Assembly: GCA_023525975.1 (NCBI GenBank)
Contig: CM042034.1
Location: 23,789,501-23,853,500, forward strand
Direction of reading: 5' to 3'
Source of the DNA: Smallanthus sonchifolius
Taxonomy: Eukaryota > Streptophyta > Magnoliopsida > Asterales > Asteraceae
DNA length: 64,000 nucleotides
Shown here: positions 22,701 to 34,461 of the stretch, piece after piece
Position numbering within the stretch: position 1 is the first letter of the stretch
How the letters are laid out: each line of letters opens with the position of its first letter
Notes under the pieces: model-generated
Seen by the model: the letters and a program-made list of their open reading frames with translations, nothing else
Databases searched by the model: none
Told to the model about the DNA's origin: nothing
Translations under genes and position numbers: made by a program

Positions 22701-25700
22701 GCTCAAAAAATTGAATGTGAATCATACAATTAATCATTTAGTAGGGAGTACCTGAACAACTGAAACCAGTGAAATGGAAGATCCAGAAAGGGATGGTGGA
22801 CTTGACAGCTTAGACTTTGGATTGGCAGAATATGCTGATGGAGAAGCAGAGAGAACCTTCAAAACCTGCAACATGAGTACAAAAATATAGACTCACAACA
22901 CCATCCCGGCACTTTAACAAATAAATGCTGCATCTTGAACTTACCAAGCTATTTGCTGGGTTCACAGAATGACCAATTCCTTTGAAAAGTACTGGAGCCT
23001 GTGACATGCCAAAAAAATTTACTCAACGTAAAGTTATCTGCACCACTCTGAAGGTATAATATGCACTGCCCGGTTCACACGAATGACAATATGGTCTGAT
23101 TGAAATGGTTCTTTCTTTGTGTTTGAATCATTTTGAATCCTATTATGATTGTCCAGGTTTAATTTTAGAATTTGGGATGCAATGATGCATTTCAAAATAA
23201 TACTGGTGTGCTCCTTCAAATTGCTATCTTTTTTGTAGATCTAATAAACATAATAGCTAACCCATCCCAGAGAAAAAAAAACAGCTTTTTATGTTTAGCA
23301 CCAGATAATACTTTATTCAACTTTGGTGTCTATATTTTCAATTTATTGTTCTAGAGCATTGCATTTTTGACATTCTATCTGCAGCTAAATGTAGTTATCA
23401 ACTATATTACACAAAAGAATGATGTTTGTCTTCGAGATTTACACAATTGACACTTAGAAGGGAAATAAATATCTCTTTTTGACACTCTATCACAGAACAC
23501 ACCATATCAGTACAAGCCCTGACCTCAATTTTTGTACTTCCTAAAAGTACATCAGATTGAATGAAATCATCAGCAGCAATTAATGTATGATCCCCCTCAG
23601 TTCCTGATACAGCATAGCTCCCATGATCTATAACCACAGCAGATGGATCCTGCACAATGAAAATGTAGAAAAAATGCCAAATGTAACATAGCATGATGAT
23701 GAATCACATAAGTAATATTCAAGTTACCCATATTCCAGAACAGATGCCAATAAACAACTGAGTTAAATCCTGAAATAATTGGTCACCTTATCGGCTTATC
23801 ATTAATCAAGTTAGCGATCTACAAAAAAAAAGACTCGGAAGATCTAAACAAAGGACGCATTCCTTCATGACAAGCATAACCTTTCTTGATATGACTAAGA
23901 CGATATCTATAACGTCTAGTTCTAAATTTCAGTTCCCGAACAATCCACAACTGTGTTCCTTTGGGAATCATAGTGATATATTGTTGGACTAATCTTGTCA
24001 AAAGTTCAAAGTAAGAGGGACTGTTTTGCAAGTCTGTTCTAATTTAGTATTGGAGTTGGCCTAAAATCAGTGTTAGTGGGCCTGGTTTAAGGATAGAATT
24101 AGTCGGTTCATTTGCTTAGAGGTCAAGTATAGCAATAGTATAAAATAGAATAGAGTCTATTGTATTTGGTACGAAGTTTTTCAGAGTTCTTATTAATATA
24201 AAAAGACGTCGTGGTGAGTTAACCACAAATACCTGGAGTGAATCTTAGAATCAAGACCAATTGACTCTTCAATTAGTATCAGAGCTAGGATGCGATCAAG
24301 ACATCTGGCGAGTAGGGTCCTAATTGCGATCAAAGACAGCTGCAATTCACCTGCGATCAGAAGTTAATTGCGACCGGATCAATTGCCGATCAAGTTTTTC
24401 TGCCCAGATCAAATTGCGATCATATTCGGATTCTGCCGATCAAAGTATGCGGTCAACTGAGAAAAAAACCACTCTCTTGATTCATCTAAAGGACTGGATC
24501 AAAAATGGAAGCGAAGATCACGTACAGTATGCGTGCGCAGCTTCAATTTGCGATTCAACTGATCCGAAGGACTGGTCTATCGTACATAAGAAGGGGCAGC
24601 GGGCGGACGCAAAACAATCCAATGGCAGAGAAACAGATCGTATCAGTGAAGGAAGGAGGTTCGATGACTTATCATTGTCCAATATTGAACTCCACAAATT
24701 ATACAATATGGGCAGTGAAGATCAAGGTGATTTTCAATGTTTATGGACTTTGGGAGGCGACTGAACCAGGTGTGGATGTCGATCCAAAGGACAATATGGC
24801 GATTGCTTACTTGTATCAAGCATTCCCCGAGGAGCTCATTTTGCAAGTCGCTCAATACACCCATGCGAAGCAGATTTGGGACGCTTTAAAGACACGCTAT
24901 ATAGGTGCCAACAGGGTCAAAGAAGCACGACTACAAACACTACAATCAGAGTTTGAACCTTGAAGATGAGAGACAGTGAGTCTCTTGATGATTTCGTCGT
25001 CAATACAAGTGAACTCGTATCAAAAACCAACAATCTTGGGTCTACCTTTGAAGACAAGCAGCTCGTGAGAAAACTTCTTGAATCTGTACCCGAGAAGTTC
25101 ATGCATATTGTTGCAGCAATTGAGCAATTCGCAGACCTTAATACAATCGTTTCAGGAAGCAATTAGAAGATTGATGGCTTTTGAAGAAAGTACGAAAACC
25201 AAAGAGAAATCACAAGGTGCAAAAAGCAATCAACTGCTATTGTCATACGATGAGTGGGGACATAGTTGTCAATAGCGAATAGCGGTAAATAGCGACAAGC
25301 CACCTATACGCTACGTAGCGAATAGCGGTAAATAGCGGACGCTATTTCACGTTTAGCGATACACTAGTAGAAATTTTTAGAAATATTTTATATTAAACTA
25401 TTGTAGGATTTGTAGCAATTATAATCAATAATCATCTAAATCTTCATATATTAGGGTTATTAGCAACCCTATTTATATTAATCAAGTAAAAAACTGGTTA
25501 AAAACATAAAAAAAATATAAAAACAAAACAAAAGTCGCTATATGGTCGCTATGTAGTCGAGAAATGGAAATAGCGACACCTTATCGATTCGCTATGTAGC
25601 GCGCTACAAGCGCTATTGACAACTATGAGTGGGAAACAAGGAAGAAACAAGAAAAGCGCAGCAGTCATGGTCGTGGTATGATTAACCAGAATCGTGGCAG

Positions 25701-26775
25701 ATACCAATGTTGCTGTGATGATCAAGACAAGGGTGGTCGGGGCAGTTCACCCATAAATCGTAAGCCCGATCAGCAAGATCTTTCACAAATCAAGTGTTTT
25801 AATTGCAAAAATCTGGGCACCACGCAAACAAGTGTCCAAATCGGAACTGGAAAGGAGCAAATTCAAAGAAGGAAAAAGTACACTTGACTTGACAAGAAAA
25901 TGATGTTGAACCAGGCCCATGTTTAACTATGTGTAGACAAGAAGAAGACCGGTGTGGGCTTGTTTTGATGAGTTGGGAACCGATGAGAATATGTAACCCA
26001 TTGTTTTAATTAGAGCAACCTCTCCACAGCACACATTATCCCTAACTTCTTAAAACAAAAGAAGCATTTTTCTTGTAATTGATTTCTTTCATACAACAAA
26101 TAATAATGCCTTCAAAAGTGATTTGTGATTCCTCTCAACATATTATAAACTTTTATATAAACAGTGGAAGCAGGTACTAAACAATAGCATGTGTCATATG
26201 CTACTTTGATAACTTGACTGCAAAATCCAAACAAAGTATTTCAATAATACAACTCAAATATCTAGATCAGATCAATAGCTACCTCATCAAAATCAACTCC
26301 ACACTCAGCAGCAATATTCCGAATCAAATCAGACGCACTTGCATCGGCAGCCACAATCAAATCCTTGCCAGAGTCCACGAAGTCCAAAATAGCCGCCACA
26401 TCCAACGATCCTCCAAACCCTAGAACAATTCAAATCAATCATTTCACCAAATTCACCAACAAAAACACAAAATTATTGCAATAAACTTGCGAGATTACGT
26501 TCAGTCGTCGGAGAAAACAGAACTAAGCCGTCGTATAAATGTTGGCCGTATCTCTGAAGTGCGATCTTCGGATCATCGGATAGCTTGAAATCGAGCTCAA
26601 ATCCACGTGCCTGTAGAGAAGTGAAGAAGATCGAGTGCGAAGACTTGAGAGCTAAGTCGTCGAGCAGAACTAAAATGCGCCGATCTGTAGGATTCTCGAC
26701 GGAGAATGAGCGTGTGAGTGCAAGTAAGAGTGAGATCGAGGCTATGAAGACGGTGGCGATGGAGAATTTCGCCAT
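19741..26775 (-). CDS. DGL1: Oligosaccharyltransferase 48 kDa subunit (OST48/DGL1), 13 exons
   Basis: Exons on the minus strand: 26775-26499, 26419-26283, 23649-23524, 22998-22945, 22865-22752, 22627-22572, 22485-22444, 22288-22213, 21940-21869, 20761-20636, 20534-20430, 19961-19878, 19788-19741. Every junction is GT-AG and in phase; the sum is 1317 bp, 438 aa, against about 437 in Arabidopsis DGL1. A signal peptide (residues 1-25) precedes the conserved ILVLLDDLALKSSHSIFF. Further family stretches are GDHTLIAADDFI, LFKGIGHSVNPAN, WVFHERGHLKAVNVRHH, YMMSPYVLKT, GLYHASFKVPDVYGVFQFKV and a C-terminal membrane segment ending in KK-free LYSK. OST48 is a non-catalytic ER-membrane subunit of the complex that transfers the dolichol-linked glycan to Asn. 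Introns 2 and 9 carry transposons. No coding lesion is seen. Confidence 0.95.
20943..21358 (-). mobile_element. Short Helitron in DGL1 intron 9
   Basis: Minus-strand 5' end A|TCTATACTATATAATAAAT and 3' end with perfect hairpin CCCGTGTAATACACGGG, spacer TTTTAAC, then CTAG|T. This is the best-preserved of the short Helitrons in the window. It has no coding capacity. It sits in the same orientation as DGL1, entirely inside the intron 20762-21868. Confidence 0.85.
24622..25890 (+). pseudogene. Ty1/copia gag remnant with frameshifts
   Basis: From the ATG at 24622 the frame reads MAEKQIVSVKEGGSMTYHCP and continues through LNSTNYTIWAVKIKV and QIWDALKTRYIG, the UBN2/copia gag pattern. A one-base shift near 24958 moves the frame to KMRDSESLDDFVVNTSELVS (24960-25166); a second shift near 25150 restores reading toward FQEAIRRLMAFEE. 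The frame is then interrupted by the MITE at 25261-25627 and resumes at EWETRKKQEKRSSHGRG. The CCHC zinc knuckle (CFNCKNLG..) near 25796 has lost one base. It cannot make Gag and is the oldest layer in this intron. Confidence 0.75.
25261..25627. mobile_element. hAT-like MITE nested in the copia gag
   Basis: Ends are CATAGTTGTCAATAGCG and its complement at the other side. Flanks are AGTGGGGA (25253-25260) and AGTGGGAA (25628-25635), an 8-bp duplication with one mismatch. The interior is full of TAGCG/CGCTA motifs. Joining the gag text on either side of the insert gives a continuous reading, which proves the order of insertion. Confidence 0.8.
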
Positions 26776-27078
26776 GTTTTGGTTTGGATTTAGGGTTCTG
26801 GATCGTAACCGACTAGTGTTGGGACTTTGAAGATTGACTTGTTAAACCAAATGCAGACTTTTGTAAACAGTCCCTATACTTTAGACTAACTGATATTTCC
26901 CACTGAAACTTAAACCGAAATCGAATTAGGGCTATCAATTTTCATATTTGTACATCACAATAAACATTAAAGATTTAGCCCATTACAAAACTAATACACC
27001 GAACTAAGGAACCTAAAATATGAACCGATGAACATTTGTGTAGTTAAAATTTGGGTTTTTCGGTTTGAAATTGCAACT
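26776..27078. promoter_or_regulatory. DGL1 upstream region
   Basis: The 300 bases upstream of the DGL1 ATG hold its 5' leader and core promoter by position. No clear TATA box at a usual distance was identified, so no exact site is claimed. Confidence 0.35.
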
Positions 27079-27284
27079 GCATGGTGTTTGGGAGTGTGGT
27101 GGGAAAGTGCTTATTGACTTATTGGCTTTTTCAAAAAGTCGATAAGTAAAAAAATTAACACTTTTTTTTATAAAAAAACCAATAAGACATTCTGAAAAGC
27201 CAAGAAATCCTAGCTTTTGGAAATTACTTATTATCTTTTCAAAAAGCCAATAAGTCATTTTCAAAAATACATCCAAACACCCCA
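27079..27284. mobile_element. MITE with GGTGTTTGG ends
   Basis: Left end GGTGTTTGGGAGTGTGG and right end complement GGGGTGTTTGGATG. The interior holds paired CTTATTGGCTTTTTCAAAAA and TTTTTGAAAAGCCAATAAG-like arms. Superfamily is probably hAT; no convincing target duplication was found. Confidence 0.55.
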
Positions 27285-28489
27285 ATTAGAATTTGATTTT
27301 TGGACCGGTTTTACTAGCTTTTAATTCAGTTGGGTTTTTGGTTTTGACATAAGAAAAAATATTCAAACCGAGGGAACTGAAACCCGAAATGATACACCTC
27401 TAATAACAACCACCTTACACCCATGTACACTATCACCACCTCGATTCCTCGTCCTCTTACAACCGTACCTGGTATAAATTATAGAATTTCTACAAATTCA
27501 TGCTCTCAAAGAAATAATCACATATTGTTTATACTTTCAAATTCATGCTCTCAATAGAGTTACATGGCGTTCGAGATCTGGCATCCATTATTGTTTATGT
27601 GAGTTTTCGTGTTATTGAACAATGTTTTAATTGGTTGACAGTTTGACACAATGTAATGAAATTTATTTCCGCTTGCAATGTTTGTATTTTAAATTTAACA
27701 ACTGCTTGTGAATGAGTAAATCTAATAAGCGAGCTCTTTCGGGTTCGGGCCCTTACAATTTGTTAATAAACTATTAATGTTAATTATGGTAATAAGAATA
27801 GTACTATTACATTAATAATTTAACCGAAACAATTTGGGATGCTTATGTATTAAAACTAGACTTTGAACTCTATACAATTTGGCGTGAAGGGGCAAAGCAT
27901 GGTTCAGACCACGAGCAGTGGGGCAAATCAGGGGAGATGGGTGTTGGCGTGAAACCGTCTATCGACGTGAAGGGGGATCACGTTCTGGGCGTGAGTCCAT
28001 TACTGAAGGCCTTAATCAATCATAAAAGGGTATATATGCTAATAATTGTTTTTCATTATTTTGATGAGATTGATAGATTAAATTAAAATCAAGAAAACAA
28101 ATCTCAAAGATGTTTTAGTGAACACTTGTTATTTTTTAGGATGTGATATATCGTGTAATCATGTCAGAAAGAAACCATTGTTATATATAGTCATGACTTA
28201 CACGACATGTGTTGAATACTCATTTTTCCATGCGTGTTAACCGTTTATATCCCAGTAGTACGCTTTTATAGTTTCCGCGTGATCTTCGCCTTGTATCACA
28301 TTTCAGTCCTATGTCTTTAGAATCTTGTCCTTTTGGTGGTAGTTAAGTGGGAAATGTTAAATGTTTATGCGTTCATGTGTTAGTATCACCCTTTTAGTCG
28401 CGTATGGTATCCGTTATGACATAAGATTTCATTTCTATGAATATATGAATGTTTCAATGGTCGCCCATTTGAATCGATATTTATTCAGA
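27285..28489. other. Intergenic DNA with one GC-richer block
   Basis: No gene. A GC-richer block at about 27885-28005 contains four variants of GGCGTGAAGGGG and stands out from the AT-rich surroundings; its nature is unknown. Confidence 0.4.
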
Positions 28490-28493
28490 ACGA

Positions 28494-28528
<35 letters not shown>

Positions 28529-28560
28529 CACATATATATATATATATATATATATATTCA
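28490..28560. repeat. CA/TA microsatellite
   Basis: An (AC)n run passes into (AT)n with one CACA interruption. Confidence 0.9.
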
Positions 28561-28708
28561 TGCCTGCTAGGAGGTTTGTTACGCGTCCCACTCATGCAAT
28601 ATCTAACATGGAAGTTATTGAAGTAATACTATAGGTTTTCTGAATCACTAGATCAACCATCGATGGTTGTGGTTGGTTCATAAGTTCTCAATTAATGTAT
28701 TGAACTAC

Positions 28709-28801
28709 GATTCCAAGTGGTGTCATATCTAACTTTATTACCTATCATCTCGATGATTCCAAGTGGTGTCATGTCTAATTTTATTACCTATCATCTCGAT
28801 G
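28709..28801. repeat. 46-bp tandem duplication
   Basis: Two adjacent copies begin GATTCCAAGTGGTGTCAT and end CATCATCTCGAT-like; they differ at two or three bases. Confidence 0.75.
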
Positions 28802-28918
28802 GTGTGCGATGCACTTGTTAAAACCAGATACTTTAAAATATAACTTTAAAAAGTTAGACCAATACATGTACTATTAACATATAAAATTATAAATCATTGG
28901 TAGATGCTATTTGTATAA

Positions 28919-29048
28919 TCTATACTATATAATAAATAAAGATTTTACAATGTCACGTGTCGCATCCACAATCAATCTTAAAAATACTTTTCCGCCTCTC
29001 TCTCTCTTAATAAATATACTTTCATAGTTTCAGTTCTATATGACAAAA
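28919..29048 (+). mobile_element. Helitron 5' end, split by a second Helitron
   Basis: Begins A|TCTATACTATATAATAAAT like the neighbouring copy. After 130 bases it meets the complete element at 29049. Either the second element inserted into the first, or this is a tandem pair; the 3' part of the first was not identified after 29557. Confidence 0.6.
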
Positions 29049-29557
29049 TCTATACTATATAATAAATAAAGATTTTGATGTGCCACTTGTCACTATCTCA
29101 TTCATCCTTAAGTTTTTTTACCGCCTCTCTCTCTCTTATTAATTACAAAAATTTATTTAATTGTTTTTTATAGTTTTTTGTTCCCACCTCTATCTCTTAT
29201 TAAATAATAATGACTTCTATAATTCTTTTTATAAAACGTTTACATGAATATGTAATATGTAATTCTTTATTAATAAATATATATATATATATAACATTGC
29301 ATTTATTTAACACGTGTAATATACCGTGTTTCTAAAGTTTAATATGAATTAACATTTATCAGTTACATAAAAAAAATTAATACTCAGCTAAAAAAGTGTT
29401 TTAAAAATTAACTTAACATAATTTATAACTGTCACATAAAATTTTATTCAACTCGTGTAATACTCAAGTTTTTAAAAACATAAATAAAATTTTTTTATTA
29501 CTAAATATATAACATTACATTTATTCGGCTCGTGTAATACATGAGATTTTAACCTAG
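29049..29557 (+). mobile_element. Short Helitron, 509 bp
   Basis: Starts A|TCTATACTATATAATAAAT, ends with hairpin CTCGTGTAATACATGAG, spacer and CTAG|T. Two degenerate copies of the terminal hairpin lie inside (around 29311 and 29457), suggesting earlier ends that were bypassed or further nested insertions. Confidence 0.75.
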
Positions 29558-29617
29558 TAACTCTAATAAAAATACATAAAGATTAAAGTTGGACATATGG
29601 AAGAATGGAACATATAA

Positions 29618-29930
29618 GGGTGAAGGGGGTGAAATACCCATTTACTCATTACTCATCAAAACTGTCAAATAGAATTCTAACACCTCATAACTAATCATTT
29701 ACTCATATTTCATTGAAAACACCCTACTCATTTACTCATCAATTTTTTTAAAAAGAAAACATTTAAATAGAAATGATGGATGTGATAGTGGTTGGGTCCA
29801 CTAGAGAAAAAGTGGGAATCACGAGTAAATTTACTTAGACAATCAACCCAGCCAAACTACTCGAAAGAAAGGACGGTGTTCCCCCTTTACTTGATCCCTG
29901 CCCAAGCCGAATAATGCTCCCCTTTCACCC
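29618..29930. mobile_element. PIF/Harbinger (Tourist-like) MITE, 313 bp
   Basis: Ends GGGTGAAGGGGG and the complement of GGGTGAAAGGGGAGC, flanked by TAA at 29615-29617 and 29931-29933. It shares end sequence and the ACTCATTTACTCATC motifs with the larger element at 51376, which could have supplied the family's transposase. It lies about 200 bp beyond the FD stop codon. Confidence 0.8.
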
Positions 29931-30137
29931 TAAAAGGTAATTTCATGCCATTTCCGAAATTTAGGATTGTCAAATTACTAAATTAGACATGTTGTACAAC
30001 CAATAATTTCATAAAAATTAACCCAACATGACATTCTACCTGACACCCCCTTCCTCTTATATATAGTTTCATAAACACCCCCTCAAAAATTCATTCTCAC
30101 ATATTTTCACTTTTTCCTAAAATATACCACCTCTGTC

Positions 30138-32387
30138 TTAAAATGGAACAGTTGATGTTCTCTGGAGACCCCCCTTTTTCGTCATTTGAGTTGTTGCCGA
30201 CTGTAACTGTTCATTTATATAATAAAACCATTAAAATTACTATTTAATGACGATCTTTTGAACCTGATAACATCTAAAAATAAATGATCTTGAACCTGAT
30301 GTTTTCTTTTTAGCTTTGCGTTTTCTTCTTTCAAACGTTCGACTTCGTTTTCCAACTCATTTGTATAAGCCTAGGCAATGGCGACAAAAAGGTTAAACAT
30401 ATGTGAATCGTTTGCATACAAGTTCAAAAGTCAATTTTGCATACAATGCATGTCTCTAAACTTAGGATGATTTCTAATGTTACAACCACATGAAAATGAA
30501 GAATTCAAGTGTAGCTTAATTAGCAACTTAATTACTTTTATTATTATCATTATTGATAGATCACATCATTTTGAATTTAATAATTATGCATACATCATCA
30601 TGTAATAATTATGATACACCAAATTTTGTGGCAAACAATTTTCTTATCAATGGCAAAGTGCCAAAATTACATTCATTGGTCATTGATAGCCATTATGGCA
30701 AGTGGGGTCTCTAGTATCTCTTGTCTTTCATAATAATTCATACAAGACCATAGGTGTGTAACATCACCCAAAAAATGTATCATAGTTTGTAGACTTTATG
30801 ACACAATTGTTTCTTTATTTTCAACTTGAAAGATGACTATATTTTATATAGACATTCAAAGCACAAGAAATATTAATATATTGCCGACTTAACATTTATA
30901 GATCAAGTGACAAATTATCTTAGAAAATCTATTAACCCACAATTTGAAGATATATTTAATTACATGTACATCATTGATAAAAATGAGATATAATATATAG
31001 TAAAAGACACACAAATGGAAGAAAATGTGTCTACCCCACAAAAATATCAACGAATCCTGCTTTGACAAGGCACCACCTAGGCACGTAAATAAAGTATTCC
31101 AAAAGATTAAATTTGTTTTCAAAATATTAAATAAAATCAATAAATAATAAATATTGCATGATTATGTAATTTTTTTATGTATTTATGTTTTTATCATATA
31201 AATAAATGACAAATGAGTTTTAATAATCCAAACTATAACTTATTGACCGATAATAATCTAAACCAACTGTTTGGATGATTCTCACTCGATTTCGCATGTA
31301 CGTTTCTTCATTTAATTTAAAATCGTCATTTTGAGCTAAAATAAGTGTAAATCTATGACGATTATGTTACTAGGACTGTTATTAACAACAAAAGTGATAG
31401 TTCGTATTATCACCAGCCAAACTGTTAGTTTAAATTATTATCCATCAATGAGTTATAATTTGTATTATTAAAAACCAAATTGCCTAAACAAATATTATGA
31501 GTTAAAAGTAATGAAAATAGTTTTTATATATTTATTTTCACCGTTGGTCAATTGGTGCAATTGTAGCCCTAAGATTTCCCATATTTGAGGTCTTGGGTTC
31601 GAATCATTGCCATAACAAAAAAGAGGTATAGTGTTTACCCAGTTGGAGGTTCCTTCTATGATGGGCTGTCCAGGATGTTGTAGGTGTTGTCCCGAGAAAA
31701 CCTAATTATACTAAAATATCTATATGTTGCCGTTAAAAAATTGTATTTATTTTCATGCTTACAAGTTACTAATAATATATTGATTTTACTATAAAAAAAA
31801 CTTGAATAATTTTAATCAAATGTTGATAATATTGAATTTGTATATATATCAAGTCAACTCATGCTGACTTGAATAAACAAGAAGGGTCTACCAACCTGCT
31901 TTCTTGCCCTTGACCGAGCGGCCGACTCCCGGTTCTTGATCATCCGATTATGCCGGCGGTCGCCACCGGCCCTCTCGGTAACCGGTAAGATCCTCATCCC
32001 ACCAATGCCATGCCCTAGCAACACAGAACACGAGTCAGCCGAGCCCAAGACTTGGTCAACATTTGGAGTCGTCGGATCTTCCGTCACAAAATTCAACTGC
32101 TCCGGACCCGAGTTCAGGTTCAACAGCACCGGCGGCGGCGGCGGTGGTGGCGGCCGTGGTGGAGACGAAGAGACACTCGTGGGTGTGTCATTATTACTCG
32201 AAAAGGGTTTTGCAAGAAAGTCTTGAAGGATAAAGCCACGGTAGGTTTTATGGTGGTTGTTGGTGGTGGAGAGGTTGATGTCTTTCCAAACCTCCTCCAT
32301 TGTTCTGGTGGTGTTGGAGGAGGAAGATGATGGGAGTGTGGTGGATGTTGATGAAACCCTACCAAGATCATGACCATGAGATAACAT
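30138..32387 (-). CDS. FD: FD-like bZIP transcription factor, 3 exons
   Basis: Exons: 32387-31896, 30370-30296, 30200-30138; GT-AG introns, all in phase 0; 209 aa. The start was set at 32387 (MLSHGHDLGRVSSTSTT) because family members begin with a short Ser-rich leader before MEEVWKDINLS; an earlier in-frame ATG exists at 32498. Then come TYRGFILQDFLAKPF, a Pro run, the basic region NRESAARSRARKQ with N152 and R160 spaced as in bZIPs, and a short zipper (L170, L177, L184). The C-terminus RTSTVPF is the SAP motif that, when phosphorylated on Thr, is bound by 14-3-3 proteins in the florigen (FT) activation complex. The usual form is TAPF, so Val replaces Ala here. FD acts in shoot-apex nuclei to activate AP1-type genes. 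A 3-kb MULE begins 149 bp upstream of the start codon. Confidence 0.9.
31541..31743 (+). mobile_element. tRNA-derived SINE in FD intron 1
   Basis: The head has an A-box-like TGGTCAATTGGTG and a B box GGTTCGAATC at the spacing of a Pol III promoter. It is flanked by 12-bp direct repeats TATTTATTTTCA (31529-31540, 31744-31755). About 203 bp, no poly-A tail, 3' end GCCGTTAAAAAATTG. It is antisense to FD. Confidence 0.85.
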
Positions 32388-32536
32388 TGTGTGTGTGTTT
32401 TTGAGCGTGTAAGAGATAGAAGTGAGATCTAATATGACATTTGTCAGAGGACCTTTGACTATTGAATAGTCATTGATTGTTGGCTTTTTGTGCATCAAAA
32501 CCTAGGATGTATGTAGGCCAACAAAAGATACTTAAT
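32388..32536 (-). promoter_or_regulatory. FD upstream segment cut off by the MULE
   Basis: Only about 150 bases separate the FD ATG from the MULE border (duplication at 32529-32536). This includes at least part of the 5' leader. Any more distal FD promoter is displaced beyond 35571. Confidence 0.6.
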
Positions 32537-33126
32537 GGCCGATTCTAATCACACACGGAATATTGCTAATTAAACCTGTCGTCGCGCGATACGTCATTGT
32601 ATAGGTCAAAACGAGGGCGTATGGGGTTTAGTCTCTGACACCAGAATGACACGTGTCATTCTCTGTGTCCCATACGATTCGTATTGCCCTATACGCCTCG
32701 TATGAGGCAAGGCTCAATATTTTTCTTCAAAAGTTGGAAGATTTGGTGTTAAATAATCCTATACGTGGCGTATAGACCTATACGCCACGTATAGGATTAT
32801 TTATTTAATTATATTTTTTTATAATAATATATTATTTTGTATTTTCATTTATATAATTTTGTTAATATAAGTTTGTTATCTATTTATAAATTTTATATTT
32901 TTTTTAAACATTTATTATATTTTTACAGTATAATCAAACAAAATATTAAACATTACAAACCAAACAAAATATTAAACACTACAAACCAAACAAAATATTA
33001 AACATTACAACCAAACAAGTAAACTAAACATTATATACATTACATCATAAAATTAAATATATACATCAAAATGTTTTACATACATAACAACGAAATAAAC
33101 AAAATACAAATAAAAGAACTAAACCT

Positions 33127-34431
33127 AATCGGCTCCGGCGTCACCCTGACCTGCCCCGCCCTCACCCTAAACAGGGTCGTCCGGATAATGACGTGGCGGT
33201 GGTAGTGGGGGTGGCTCGATGCCGGCGGCTCGTGACTGATTCATGAGCTGTCCAGCCGCCCACGTCATCAGGTCCTCCATGTGATCGAGTTGACGACCCT
33301 GACGCCGTGAGTGGGCAACAAGGCCATCAAGCAATGCCTGGGTAGCCCTATCCAGCCTAACAGACCGACGTACGTGTCGGGGATGCTGTGGCGGATGCTC
33401 GTGGACCTGCTCGACGTGTGGCGGCTCGTCCTCAATCGCCATACCCTGCAGCGGCTGAGGCATAGGCGGGTCCCCCTATCCAGGCATCTGCGGCAACGGC
33501 ACCGGGACCCAAACCTGGTCCTGGACGGCCCCTACGAACCGAAGGCCCTGCGGGAATCGGTGCGTGATGCGCATGCCGCTCGCCGTGCGACGATCTCATC
33601 GGACAGGGGGAATGGCCGATAACATCTGAAGCTCATGGTGGCCAAATGGTATGACCGACCGCATGATATGCGTGATGAATGCACCGCCATATAAAAGTCC
33701 GCGCCTCTGTCGCATATAGGCTGAAGCAAAATAAAGTGCCATGCTCGTGGACAGGTCCCAGTAAGCAGGCAGAAAAGGAAGAAAAGATCTCTATCAGTGC
33801 ACCACTCACGGCTTTTCAGACGCGGTGCGATCGACATCGAAATAAGCCGGTGCAGATATCTATACAAAGGGTCTCTAATACCCGAGACCCTCCCCTTGGT
33901 ACCCAACCAAGGACTATCTGAAATCAAGCCTAAAAAAACAAGGAGTTCCTCCTTGTCAACCTCCGTCACCGCCTCAGTGAATAGCGGCGAGACCGTCTCA
34001 GGCTCGTAGTACAAGCCCGTCGTGACGGCCCACTGACGGAGGGTCTGACGGTAAACGACCCCAAAAATAGAAAAAGAAATACGATCCGGATCCTCAATAT
34101 CCGGCGCCTCCCCGGGTAGAGGCTGCAGCCCAGTCTCTGAATAGATGAACGTCGAAAGAAACTCGACGACAAGCTCTCAGTATGTTTCCTCAAAAGAAAG
34201 GTCAAAAAGACGCGACCATGGCGTGTCCTCACCGATGATGGCCCTAGCTCGCTCGGCCTCATGCACCTCCTCGAGGAGGGCCCAATCCACCGCCGTACCC
34301 GGACCCATCTGCACCTCCCGGAGCTTCTGGCACCGGGAATAAGCCTCTGTATCGGGCGAAAAATCTAGAAAAGGATAGTGCGCAAAATCGTCTAGCTGAT
34401 CCATCTGAATATCATCATCATAATCCGCCAT
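33127..34431 (-). pseudogene. Orf1 (Athila-type)-like gene, three lesions
   Basis: Starts MADYDDDIQMDQLDDFAHYP at 34431. Lesions: a TGA near 34177 where copy 2 has CGA (a CpG transition), a 10-base deletion near 33757 relative to copies 1 and 2 that shifts the frame after FCLLTG, and a TAG at 33169-33167 in place of CAG in the Gly/Gln-rich tail. Segments between the lesions still read clearly as the same protein. Confidence 0.65.
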
Positions 34432-34461
34432 ATCTGATAATAATTAATTGTTTTTAATATT

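Larger units (their letters stand above)
24033..25990 (+). mobile_element. Truncated Ty1/copia retrotransposon in DGL1 intron 2
   Basis: An LTR-like stretch (about 24033-24270, starting TGTTCTAATTTAG and ending TTCA) is followed by AGTATCAGAGCTAGG, a mutated primer site of the initiator-Met tRNA type (TGGTATCAGAGC). Then comes a gag-type ORF and zinc-knuckle remnant. Protease, integrase, reverse transcriptase, RNase H and a 3' LTR are missing. Opposite in orientation to DGL1. It is split by a hAT MITE at 25261-25627. Confidence 0.7.

Noticed and set aside
24324..24764. 146-codon ORF overlapping the copia gag start
   Set aside because: It is out of frame with the recognisable gag sequence starting at 24622.
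31936..32377. Gly-rich, Arg-rich and His/Pro-rich ORFs over FD exon 1
   Set aside because: They are other-frame readings of the FD proline and serine repeats.
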